DNA of 9,907 bases from Pseudonocardiaceae bacterium (GTDB lineage: Bacteria > Actinomycetota > Actinomycetes > Mycobacteriales > Pseudonocardiaceae). A program made the translations under genes and the position numbers. The first letter of the stretch is position 1. Each line of letters opens with the position of its first letter. Below, one piece after another: positions 1 through 6,620 of this stretch. The DNA lies in NCBI GenBank assembly GCA_025937115.1, contig JAICSB010000090.1:1-9907 (forward strand). Reading direction: 5' to 3'. The notes below the pieces were generated by a model that was given only the letters and a program-made list of their open reading frames with translations, ran no database searches and was not told where the DNA came from.

Positions 1-61
1 GCCCATACCGACCCGGCCTCCGAACCCCCACAGCCATCACTGACCGTCACAACCATCACTG

Positions 62-274
62 ATGGTGACAGTCAACGAGACCGCGGCCCGCCGACCAACC
101 CGCCACGCCGGGACCAAACCCACTTACTACAGCGAGGAGCCGAACGCTGCGTTGCGTGCGGAGAATGCCGCGTTGAAGCGGAGGTTGGGTACCGATTCGA
201 CGAATTCCTCGATTCCGCCGTAGCAGGATTCGTTGGCGGCGAAGGGGAAACGTCGGGCGCAGCGTTCGCAGCTT
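62..274 (+). pseudogene. IS66-type transposase N-terminal remnant
   Basis: Reading from ATG 62, residues 27-56 (about 140-229) match the usual N-terminal pattern of IS66-family TnpC transposases: a leucine-zipper-like run (ALRAENAALKRRLG), then DSTNSSIPP where the family normally has NSSKPPSSD. An in-frame TAG at 221-223 falls where the serine pair should be. The same frame continues after the stop with DSLAAKGKRRAQRSQ, again family-like, and then fails near 272, where the opposite strand becomes citrate synthase. The DDE catalytic domain is absent. This is therefore a dead 5' fragment fused to the gltA remnant. The identification rests on recognising the family pattern, and the exact edges are uncertain. 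Confidence 0.6.
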
Positions 275-799
275 GGGCAGCTTGGCCAGCAACCGTACGG
301 TGGAGATCTCCACCTGGGCGTGGTCGAAGGGGTTGAGGCTGTCCTGGTAGAAGGTGGACAATGCGGATACCGCGCTGGACAGCACCGGCATCGGATGGGC
401 GTCGCGGGGGAAGCCGTCGAAGAACCGCGTGAGGTCCTCGTGCAGCAGGGTGTGGCTGCGGATCGCCTCGGTGAAGTGCTCTAGCTGGCCGCTGGTCGGT
501 AGGTCCCCGTAGATCAGCAGGTAGCTGGTTTCCAGGAACGTCGAGTGCTCGGCGAGCTGGCCGATCGGGTACCCGCGGTAGCGCAGGATACCCGCCTCCC
601 CGTCGATGTAGGTGATCTCCCACGTGCAGTCGGCGGTGTTCACCAAGCCCGGATCCAGGGTGACCATCCCGGTAGTGACCCGCAGGGTGCCCAGGTCGAT
701 CCCGGAGGCGCCCAGGGTGGCCCTGGTGCTCGACATCCGGTGCTCACCCCCCGGATAACCCAGGGTCACAGCGTGATCACCACGACCGTTGTCAGGCAT
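275..799 (-). pseudogene. gltA: Citrate synthase, 3'-truncated remnant
   Basis: Citrate synthase condenses acetyl-CoA with oxaloacetate in the TCA cycle. The frame from ATG 799 gives about 175 residues that follow the N-terminal half of actinobacterial GltA closely: the start MPDNG, ITYIDGEAGILRYRGYPI at about 64-81, LLIYGDLP, HTLLHEDL, FFDGFPRDAHPMPVLSS, and finally VRLLAKLP at 275. After that the expected TIAAYAYKK segment and everything beyond it are missing, including the catalytic His and Asp of the large and small domains, so it cannot be an active enzyme (the family is about 430 aa). The ATG at 799 is chosen because GGGAGGGA lies 6 nt upstream and the N-terminus agrees with the family. 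The break coincides with the IS66 remnant read from the other strand, which suggests IS-linked deletion or rearrangement. The cell should have another citrate synthase. Confidence 0.85.
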
Positions 800-877
800 T
801 GCGGTCCCTCCCTTCGACGCACCCACCCGAGTTGTGGAGACAGGTGGTAACCGACAGTGACCACCAGCGCGGCAGCG

Positions 878-897
878 GCCAGGGCATACCCCCTGGC
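878..897 (-). terminator. Hairpin between small ORF and gltA start
   Basis: Perfect 7-bp inverted repeat (GCCAGGG / CCCTGGC, 6-nt loop). It begins 12 nt after the stop of the split small membrane-protein gene and lies about 80 nt before the gltA ATG on the minus strand. There is no U-tract, so it may be an intercistronic mRNA hairpin and not a true terminator. A second, weaker inverted repeat (GGTGGT 843-848 / ACCACC 860-865) lies between it and gltA. Confidence 0.35.
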
Positions 898-909
898 GAC
901 CCACGCCGG

Positions 910-1006
910 TCACCCAAGGATGCCGAGCAGCACGAACAGCACCGCGATCGACCATAGGATGTAAGTTTGGTTGCGGCGCTCTTGCCGATCATGGCTTTCT
1001 GCCTTA
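910..1006 (-). pseudogene. Small membrane protein gene, 3' half (split by IS)
   Basis: On the minus strand, AAG at 1005 begins a frame reading KAESHDRQERRNQTY followed by ILWSIAVLFVLLGILG and TGA at 912-910. The pattern is a charged cytoplasmic segment followed by one strongly hydrophobic helix. It has no start of its own because the ISAzo13-type element lies immediately upstream. Joined across the element to the 5' half at 2368-2319, with TTA counted once, it gives one 48-codon frame. Family not recognised. Its original place, 110 nt upstream of gltA on the same strand, suggests a shared transcript. The frame after the TGA is also hydrophobic, so the stop could itself be a mutation. Confidence 0.6.
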
Positions 1007-1019
1007 GGGCTCGCGATGA
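1007..1019 (+). repeat. Left terminal inverted repeat of the IS
   Basis: GGGCTCGCGATGA is the inverted counterpart of 2306-2318 with one mismatch. Similarity falls off directly inside it. It is preceded by the TTA target duplication. Confidence 0.75.
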
Positions 1020-1061
1020 AATGACCTCTGTTTTGGCTGCGTGGACAGTACGGTTCGTGCT

Positions 1062-2304
1062 ATGTCCGTCGCGGTGGAGTCGTTGGCTCGTCGTTACGAA
1101 GCGTTGCGGCCGCATCTGACCGAGCGGCAGCGGCGGTTGTGGCTGGGTGTCGAGGCGCGGGAGCTGGGTGCGGTCGGCCCGGTGGTGGTCGCCCACGCGG
1201 TGGGAGTGGCTGCGGATACTGTGCGGCGGGGTCGCGCGGAGCTCGACGATCCGGCGGCGCCGCCGGTGGGGGTCTCACGCCGGCCCGGGGGCGGGCGCAA
1301 GCGGGCCGAGGCCCACGACACGGAGTTGGTCGCGGCGCTGGAGAGGCTCGTCGATCCGGATAGTCGCGGGGATTCGATGTCGCCGTTGCGGTGGACCTCG
1401 AAGTCGACCCGTGCGTTGGCCGTGGGGTTGCGGGAGGCCGGGCACCAGGTCAGCGACTTTGTGGTGCGCCGGTTGCTCAAGGCGCTGGGGTACAGCCTGC
1501 AAGCCAACGCCAAGACCTCCGAAGGGCGTCAGCATCTCGATCGAGACGCCCAGTTCACTTACCTCAACGAGCAGGTCAAGGCCCACCAGGACGATGACTG
1601 TCCGGTGATCAGCGTGGACACCACAAAAAAGGAACTCGTCGGCGAGTACAAAAACGGTGGGCGGGAGTGGCACCGCCAAGGTGAGCCCATCCAGGTCAAC
1701 GTCGATGACTTCATCGACGACGAGCTGGGCAAGGCGATCCCCTACAGGGTCTATGACCTCGCCGCGAACACCGGGTGGGTCGGCGTCGGGACCGACCACG
1801 ACACCGCCGCCTTCGCGGTGACCACCATCGCAACATGGTGGGACGTCGTGGGCCGGGCCACCTACCCAGGCGCGGCTAAGCTGCTCATCACCGCCGACGG
1901 CGGCGGGTCCAACAGCTACCGGACCCGGCTGTGGAAAACCGAGCTGGCCGCCTTGGCCGCCCGCTACCGGCCTCACGATCACCGTCTGCCACCTACCCCC
2001 CGGCACCTCCAAGTGGAACAAGATCGAACACCGGCTCTTCTCCCACCTCTCCATGAACAGGCGCGGACGACCCCTGACCAGCCACGAAGTGATCATCGAG
2101 ACCATCGGAGCCACCACAACCCGCACCGGCCTGCGCGTCCACGCCGAACTCGACGAAGCCACCTACCCCGAAGGCATCAAGATCCCAAACCAGCAGATCA
2201 AAACCCTCCAGACCAACGGCACCCTCCTCCGCCACACCTTCCACGGAGAATGGAACTACACGCTGCGCCCCCACGCCGACACCACCCGACCCAGGATGAT
2301 CTAA
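1062..2304 (+). pseudogene. ISAzo13-family (DDE) transposase, frameshifted
   Basis: This transposase would cut and join the element's ends. From ATG 1062 the first frame runs 301 codons with an N-terminal helix-turn-helix-like region, RRPGGGRKRAE, LRWTSKSTR and FVVRRLLKALGYSLQ, then the DDE domain: first Asp in SVDTTKKE (residue 186) and second Asp in ITADGGGSN (residue 279). The expected continuation (TGLTITVCHLPPGTSKWNKIEH, with the catalytic Glu) lies in the +1 frame from 1966, so one extra T at about 1965 breaks the gene. The second frame runs to TAA 2304, giving about 413 residues if repaired, a normal length. The upstream in-frame GTG 1041 is less likely because the family-like sequence begins near MSVAVESLARRYE. 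There is no slippery heptamer at the shift, so a mutation is favoured over programmed frameshifting. Confidence 0.85.
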
Positions 2305-2305
2305 A

Positions 2306-2318
2306 TCATCGCGGGCCC
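2306..2318 (-). repeat. Right terminal inverted repeat of the IS
   Basis: Complement GGGCCCGCGATGA, 12 of 13 matches to 1007-1019. It lies one base after the transposase stop and is followed by TTA, the target duplication. Confidence 0.75.
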
Positions 2319-2368
2319 TTAGTCGGGCCCCCCTCAGGCAGCAGGCCGCGGCGCTGCCGCCAAGCCAC
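2319..2368 (-). pseudogene. Small membrane protein gene, 5' half (split by IS)
   Basis: On the minus strand GTG 2368 begins VAWRQRRGLLPEGGPTK and then enters the IS. With the element and one TTA removed, the frame continues without a gap into the 3' half at 1005-910. The whole product is 47 residues: a basic and polar N-terminal 30 residues, then a single C-terminal hydrophobic helix, as in small inner-membrane proteins with their N-terminus in the cytoplasm. The Shine-Dalgarno is weak (CGGAAAT just before GTG), so the start is the least certain point. A promoter-like pair sits 25-55 nt upstream. No function can be named. Confidence 0.55.
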
Positions 2369-2393
2369 ATTTCCGTACGTGCACAGCCCGAGC

Positions 2394-2422
2394 ACTATCA
2401 AGTTAACCTTGATCATGAGCAA
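2394..2422 (-). promoter_or_regulatory. Candidate promoter of the small ORF-gltA unit, with palindrome
   Basis: On the minus strand TTGCTC (2422-2417), a 17-nt spacer and GATAGT (2399-2394) resemble a sigma-A type promoter, ending 25 nt before GTG 2368. The spacer and -10 contain an inverted repeat, ATCAAG-TTAAC-CTTGAT on the plus strand (2397-2413), placed where a repressor would block RNA polymerase. It sits in an AT-rich patch. The IS now separates it from gltA by 1.3 kb. Confidence 0.4.
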
Positions 2423-3390
2423 ACTTTGCCTGACGTAAACGCACGATGTAGGTATTTTTGCTCGACATCTTGTGGCGAGAGACAAATATTTGATCTTCCT
2501 CGGCGCTAAACTTGACAGTGCCCTCAAAACCAGGTGAAGCACCGTCTAACGCCAGTTTTCGTTTCCAAGTCAATTTGGGCCCGGATCTGGCCACCAGTTC
2601 AGGTGATGCCGCGGTGGAATGCCACCGGACACAACGATACGGACGCCGCCCCGAGGTGCTGGGGCGACGTCCGAGCCACACGGGCGATCGGGTTACCAAG
2701 CGTGGACAAATGCGCCACGTTGATCGGTCTCGGCGTCGGCACACGAGGATCACATGCGGACGCAGGCCCGCGGCGCTGTGCCTTATCGCGGCATGCTCAG
2801 CGTGGGTTCCCGGTGCTGCTCGTGCTGGGAACGCCAGCCCGGGAGGACGGACCTTCTCTGCTGATCCGGCCTTGGCCTGCCAACGTTCTCTAACACAGTT
2901 CTACTCTGTAATCCTCCCCGCAACAAGGGCGCGGGCGATTCGGCCCGCATCCCACCGCGGGGGTTGAGATCACAGCCCAGCCGGGAACGCCGAGACCCCC
3001 ATCCAGATCACCCGTGAGGCAACGGGAGTAGCGTGAAGCTACTGAGGACATTTCGAGCGTCGGCGTCGGCGGTTTCGGTCTCCTCTGCGGGCCGGAGACA
3101 GGAACGCCGATATGATGTCGGTCCTGGAACGTCATCACCGATCGCCGCGGTGGCTGACTGGTGGGGATAGTGGGTCGGATCGCGCACGCAAACTTTGGAT
3201 TAGACCACCACCTCCCGGGAAGTTCCCCCGCTGACTGGACGGGTCGACGTCATGCTGTCGGGCTGTGCTGGTCGGGTGCCGGCTCGCGCCGGGGTGTCAC
3301 GGCAGCTTTGCTGGTTTCCTGCTGACTCCGCCGGTGGACGACGTGTCCATGATCGTCGGCGCGGGTGGCCCGGTGAGGATAGATGGCTCA
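2423..3390. other. Gene-poor region; AT-rich patch then structured GC-rich DNA
   Basis: No convincing gene is seen. 2401-2580 is about 46% G+C by hand count, against clearly higher flanks. A minus-strand frame ending at TAA 2403 reads plausibly over its last 60 or so codons but has no clear start or family. The rest has several perfect hairpins: 2612-2627 (6 bp), 2641-2672 (5+5 bp with an internal loop), 2806-2832 (6 bp), 3011-3026, 3027-3043 and 3078-3099. A palindrome GGGAA-G-TTCCC lies at 3217-3227. The plus-strand frames at 2512-2967 and 2534-2893 have unconvincing composition. Confidence 0.4.
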
Positions 3391-3478
3391 GCGACCTCCG
3401 TGGCGGCAGCCCTGCATGGGTAGGCACGATCCGACCAGCCAGGAAGCGTCCGTTTTCCGTACAGTTCAGAGGTACCCA

Positions 3479-3548
3479 GGTGGCAACCGAGTCCTTGAGG
3501 AGGCTGAAGGCCTGTCGGCTGCATCTCGCGCTCGGTGAGGTTGCCACC
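3479..3548 (+). ncRNA. Structured 5' leader of sigma copy 1
   Basis: GGTGGCAACC (3479-3488) pairs perfectly with GGTTGCCACC (3539-3548), enclosing exactly 50 nt. Within it CGAG (3488-3491) can extend the helix with CTCG (3531-3534) if GGTGA is bulged. The same element, with identical stem and identical interior length, precedes sigma copy 2 at 5195-5264. It is followed by a conserved stretch containing GAGATCTC and then AGGAGGTGA. This suggests a cis-acting mRNA leader that could control translation or mRNA stability. I do not recognise it as a described riboswitch class. Confidence 0.5.
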
Positions 3549-3590
3549 AGAGATCTCGGTCTCGCCGGGAACCGGGTCGAGGAGGTGAGG

Positions 3591-4784
3591 ATGGTGAGCG
3601 TCGCCGCCGCATCCCGCGAAGGCCGCCGAGTGACCAAGGCGCCCCGGAAGACGCCGCAGGCACCGGTCAGGGATGTGCAATTCAAGCGCAGCGAATCTAG
3701 TCCAGCATCCCTGAACCTACCGAATGACAACCGCCCGCTAGCCATTGATGGCGCCGAGGATCCTGCGGAGCCATTGGGCACAGTCGAGCAATCCGGGGAT
3801 TTCGACTGGGATGAGGAGGAGTCCGAGGCGCTGCGCCAAGCCCGCAAGGACGCCGAACTCACCGCCTCGGCCGACTCGGTACGGGCATATCTCAAGCAGA
3901 TCGGCAAGGTCGCCCTGCTCAACGCCGAACAGGAGGTGGAACTCGCCAAGCGCATCGAGGCAGGGCTCTACGCCGCCCAGCGGGTGCGCCGAGCCGAGGA
4001 CGTCACCGAAAAGCTTGCCCCGCAGCTGCGCCGGGATCTGCGCTGGATCGTCCGCGACGGCGAGCGCGCCAAGAACCACCTGCTGGAGGCCAACCTTCGC
4101 CTCGTCGTGTCGCTGGCCAAGCGCCACACTGGCCGCGGCATGCCATTCCTAGACCTGATCCAGGAGGGCAACCTGGGCCTGATCCGCGCGGTGGAGAAGT
4201 TCGACTACACCAAGGGCTACAAGTTCTCCACCTACGCCACCTGGTGGGTCCGCCAAGCGATCACCCGGGCGATGGCCGACCAGGCCCGCACCATCCGGAT
4301 CCCGGTGCACATGGACGTGGTGATCAACAAGCTGGGCCGCATCCGGCGCGAGCTGCTTGAGGACCTGGGTCACGAGCCCACTCTTACAGAATTGGCCAAG
4401 AAGCTGGACATCACCCCCGGGAAGGTGCTGGAGATCCAGCAGTATGCCCGGGAACCCCTCTCGCTGGACCAGACCATCGGCGAGGACGGCGACTCCCCGC
4501 TCGGCGACTTCATCGAGGACTCCCAGGCCGCGGTCGCAGTGGACGCGGTCTCCTTCACTCTGCTGCAAGACCGGCTCCAGTCGGTACTGGCCACGCTATC
4601 CGAGCGGGACGCCGGCATTGTCCGGCTGAGATTCGGGCTCACCGACGGTCAACCGCGCACGTTCGATGAGATCAGCCACGTCTACGGGCTAAGCCGGGAG
4701 AGCATCCGGCAGATCGCATCCACGACGATGACCAAGCTACGCCACCCCGCGCGCTCCCACGCGCTCCGCGACTACCTCGACTAG
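3591..4784 (+). CDS. RNA polymerase sigma-70 factor, group 2-like (copy 1)
   Basis: Directs RNA polymerase to promoters. From ATG 3591 it has 397 residues, or 384 from the in-frame GTG 3630 used below for numbering. Region 1.2 starts at about 82 ([17 protein letters not shown]). Region 2 spans 148-228, with [28 protein letters not shown], the core-binding and -10 segment [13 protein letters not shown], and IPVHM. Region 3 is 229-303 and region 4 is 304-384, ending RDYLD. The N-terminus is short and acidic, without the long region 1.1 of actinobacterial SigA/HrdB, so an extra HrdA- or SigB-like paralogue is more likely than the sole housekeeping factor. ATG 3591 is preferred because AGGAGGTGA lies just upstream. 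The -35 recognition helix is unusual: S358, A363 and T365 replace the Arg, Glu and Lys of the consensus, and HMDVV replaces HMVEV. Intact; heads a tandem pair. Confidence 0.9.
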   Translation: MVSVAAASREGRRVTKAPRKTPQAPVRDVQFKRSESSPASLNLPNDNRPLAIDGAEDPAEPLGTVEQSGDFDWDEEESEALRQARKDAELTASADSVRAYLKQIGKVALLNAEQEVELAKRIEAGLYAAQRVRRAEDVTEKLAPQLRRDLRWIVRDGERAKNHLLEANLRLVVSLAKRHTGRGMPFLDLIQEGNLGLIRAVEKFDYTKGYKFSTYATWWVRQAITRAMADQARTIRIPVHMDVVINKLGRIRRELLEDLGHEPTLTELAKKLDITPGKVLEIQQYAREPLSLDQTIGEDGDSPLGDFIEDSQAAVAVDAVSFTLLQDRLQSVLATLSERDAGIVRLRFGLTDGQPRTFDEISHVYGLSRESIRQIASTTMTKLRHPARSHALRDYLD

Positions 4785-5056
4785 ATCGGGTGACCCACAG
4801 CTTCGCTCCCAGCTTTGGGCGCCATCCCGGAGCGGGGGCCCGCCGGAGGCACCTGTGCTTGGTTGAAGAGCTTGGGAACCCTATCGCGCTGCTTACGTCC
4901 CGGCCTTTGTCGACCTGCGGCCGGCGGTGGTCAACCGTGGCTCCAGATGACCGCTACTGGCCCCCATGTAGTGGCACGAGTGTCGCTGCTCGCCGCTGAC
5001 CTGCCGCTACGCGCCCGCGTGGATGGGCCCGTGCGAACTCGTCGCAGTGCTTTCGC
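4785..5056. other. Spacer between the two sigma genes
   Basis: No gene recognised. Just after the stop of copy 1 there is a short stem (CCCA-GCTT-TGGG, about 4809-4820) without a U-tract, too weak to call a terminator. The two plus-strand frames here lack Shine-Dalgarno sites and family resemblance. Recognisable similarity to the copy 1 upstream region starts only near 5050-5100. Confidence 0.4.
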
Positions 5057-5085
5057 TGACTGCTCGCTGACGACAATCATATAGT
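5057..5085 (+). promoter_or_regulatory. Candidate promoter of sigma copy 2
   Basis: CTGACT (5057-5062), a 17-nt spacer and TATAGT (5080-5085) resemble a sigma-A type promoter. Transcription would start near 5092 and leave a leader of roughly 215-250 nt containing the conserved stem. In the aligned position of copy 1 the CTGACT (3322-3327) is kept but no good -10 follows at 17-18 nt. Confidence 0.45.
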
Positions 5086-5194
5086 ACGGCCGGGCAGGTA
5101 GACCAGGAATCTCCCGTGGCCGGCAGCGCTGCATTGGCACGGACGACCCGGCCAGCCCGAAGTGTCCGCTTCCCGTACAGTCCAGAGATACCCA

Positions 5195-5264
5195 GGTGGC
5201 AACCGGGTCCTTGAGGAGGTTGAAGTCCTGTAGCCCGCATCTCGCGCTGGGTGAGGTTGCCACC
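5195..5264 (+). ncRNA. Structured 5' leader of sigma copy 2
   Basis: The same 10-bp stem as in copy 1: GGTGGCAACC (5195-5204) and GGTTGCCACC (5255-5264), again with 50 nt between. Both arms are identical in the two copies, while the 50-nt interior differs at 7 positions by hand alignment. The following stretch to the Shine-Dalgarno AGGAGGTGA (5296-5304) is almost unchanged. Confidence 0.5.
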
Positions 5265-5308
5265 AGAGATCTCGGTGTCGCCGGGAACCGGGTCGAGGAG
5301 GTGAGGAT

Positions 5309-5347
5309 GTGAGCGTCGCCGCGCATCCCGCGAAGGCCGCCGAGTGA
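5309..5347 (+). CDS. 12-codon leader peptide overlapping sigma copy 2 start
   Basis: Behind the perfect AGGAGGTGA of copy 2, the ATG at 5307 is followed at once by TGA. GTG 5309 instead opens [12 protein letters not shown] and stops at TGA 5345-5347, overlapping the sigma start as GTGA. Compared with copy 1, two single-base deletions (ATGG to ATG, and GCCGCC to GCCGC) moved this stretch out of frame with the sigma factor. It may act as a translational-coupling leader. Expression is inferred only. Confidence 0.4.
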   Translation: MSVAAHPAKAAE

Positions 5348-6495
5348 CCAAGGCCCCCAGGAAGACGCAGGAGGCGCCGGTCAAGGATGTGGAATTCGAG
5401 CGCAACGAGCCTAGTCCAGCGCCCGTCGACCTGCCGAATGACGACGTCCCGTTAGCGAGTGAGGGCACCGAGGATCCTGCGGAGCCGTTGGACACAGTCG
5501 AGCAGTCAGGCGATTTCGACTGGGACGGGGAGGAGTCCGAGGCGCTACGCCAGGCTCGCAAGGACGCCGAACTCACCACCTCGACCGACCCGGTGCGGGC
5601 ATATTTCAAACAGATCGGCAAGGTGGCGCTGCTCAACGCCGAACAGGAGGTGGGGCTCGCCACGCAGATCGAGGCCGGGCTTTACGCCGCCGAGCGGGTG
5701 CGCAGGGCCGAGGACATCAGCGAAAAGCTCTCCCCGCAGCTGCGCCGGGACCTGCGCTGGATCGTCCGCGACGGCGAGCGCGCCAAGAACCACCTGCTGG
5801 AGGCCAACCTTCGCCTTGTCGTGTCGCTGGCTAAGCGCTACACCGGCCTCGGCATGCCATTCCTGGACCTGATCCAGGAGGGCAACCTGGGCCTGATCCG
5901 CGCGGTGATGAAGTTCGACTACACCAAGGGCTACAAGTTCTCCACCTACGCCACCTGGTGGATTCGGCAGGCGATCAGCCGGGCGATGGCCGACCACGCT
6001 CGCACCATCCGGATCCCGGTGCACATGGTCGAGGTGATCAACACACTGGGCCGCATCCAGCGCGAGCTGCTCCAGGACCTGGGCCGTGAGCCCACCCAAG
6101 AGGAGGTGGCTAAGGAGATGGACATCACCCCGGAGAAAGTGCTGGAGATCCAGCGGTACGCCCGGCAGCCCATCTCGCTGGACCAGACCATCGGAGCGGA
6201 GGGCGACTCCCAGCTCGGTGACTTCATCCAAGACCCCGAGGCCGTGGTCGCGGTGGACGCGGTCTCATTCACGCTGCTCCAGGACCACCTGCGATCGGTA
6301 CTGGCTACGCTGTCCGAGCGGGAGGCCGGCATTGTCCGGCTACGCTTTGGCCTCGACGGCCAGCCGCGCACCCTGGACGAGATCGGCCACATCTATGGGG
6401 TCACCAGGGAGCGGATCCGGCAGATCGAGTCCAAGACGATGGCCAAGCTGCGCCACCCGTCGCGCTCCCAGGCGCTTCGCGACTACCTCGACTAA
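5344..6495 (+). CDS. RNA polymerase sigma-70 factor, group 2-like (copy 2)
   Basis: Paralogue of the preceding gene, 383 residues from GTG 5344, about 81% identical by hand alignment. Region 1.2 begins at about 82 ([17 protein letters not shown]). Region 2 includes [28 protein letters not shown] and the -10 helix [13 protein letters not shown], where Ser replaces the usual Thr. Regions 3 and 4 follow, ending RDYLD. The region 4.2 helix is consensus ([16 protein letters not shown]357, E362, K364), so -35 recognition should resemble that of the housekeeping factor. One Thr is missing before DGQPRT relative to copy 1 and to most actinobacterial SigA proteins. No upstream in-frame start is open, and the GTG has only a weak GAAGG site. 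Translation may depend on coupling to the leader peptide whose stop overlaps it. No region 1.1; likely a HrdA/SigB-like alternative to the principal factor. Confidence 0.9.
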   Translation: MTKAPRKTQEAPVKDVEFERNEPSPAPVDLPNDDVPLASEGTEDPAEPLDTVEQSGDFDWDGEESEALRQARKDAELTTSTDPVRAYFKQIGKVALLNAEQEVGLATQIEAGLYAAERVRRAEDISEKLSPQLRRDLRWIVRDGERAKNHLLEANLRLVVSLAKRYTGLGMPFLDLIQEGNLGLIRAVMKFDYTKGYKFSTYATWWIRQAISRAMADHARTIRIPVHMVEVINTLGRIQRELLQDLGREPTQEEVAKEMDITPEKVLEIQRYARQPISLDQTIGAEGDSQLGDFIQDPEAVVAVDAVSFTLLQDHLRSVLATLSEREAGIVRLRFGLDGQPRTLDEIGHIYGVTRERIRQIESKTMAKLRHPSRSQALRDYLD

Positions 6496-6620
6496 CAGAG
6501 GGACGTCGGCCGAGGACTAGCCGAGCTAGAAACCGACGAAGCCGGGAGGATCGAGTCAAGTTGTGGTTGTGGTGTCTGTGGCCGTTGCCGCGGGTCGGGG
6601 CGCTCTCGTCGCGCATCAGG

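Larger units (their letters stand above)
1007..2318 (+). mobile_element. ISAzo13-type insertion sequence, 1312 bp
   Basis: The element is bounded by 13-bp terminal inverted repeats with 12 of 13 matches (left GGGCTCGCGATGA, right complement GGGCCCGCGATGA). It is flanked by TTA on both sides (1004-1006 and 2319-2321), which reads as a 3-bp target duplication. Removing 1007-2318 plus one TTA restores an open frame in the interrupted small gene, which independently supports these ends. It carries one transposase gene, now frameshifted, whose stop codon lies next to the right repeat. An autonomous copy elsewhere in the genome could still mobilise it, since both ends look intact. Confidence 0.8.

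Noticed and set aside
46..69. Inverted repeat GTCAC-AA-CCATCA / TGATGGTGAC near the left edge
   Set aside because: It could be an operator or IS end, but it is short, interrupted and at the window edge with no context.
56..274. Continuation of the gltA minus frame to 56
   Set aside because: Beyond LLAKLP the reading loses all citrate synthase similarity and lies opposite the IS66 fragment, so it is an antisense shadow.
2512..2967. Plus-strand frames of 151 aa (2512-2967) and 119 aa (2534-2893)
   Set aside because: Overlapping frames with no family pattern, no good Shine-Dalgarno and mixed third-position composition; several hairpins lie inside.
3475..3495. T-box-like motif (GGTGGCAACCG) in the sigma leader
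   Set aside because: The T-box core is TGGNACC; here there is an extra A. The site pairs perfectly with a downstream arm, no Stem I specifier region is evident, and sigma genes are not usual T-box targets.
3252..3590. Upstream extension of the sigma copy 1 frame to a start at 3252
   Set aside because: This part overlaps the conserved leader, has no sigma similarity and no Shine-Dalgarno at 3252. AGGAGGTGA directly precedes ATG 3591.
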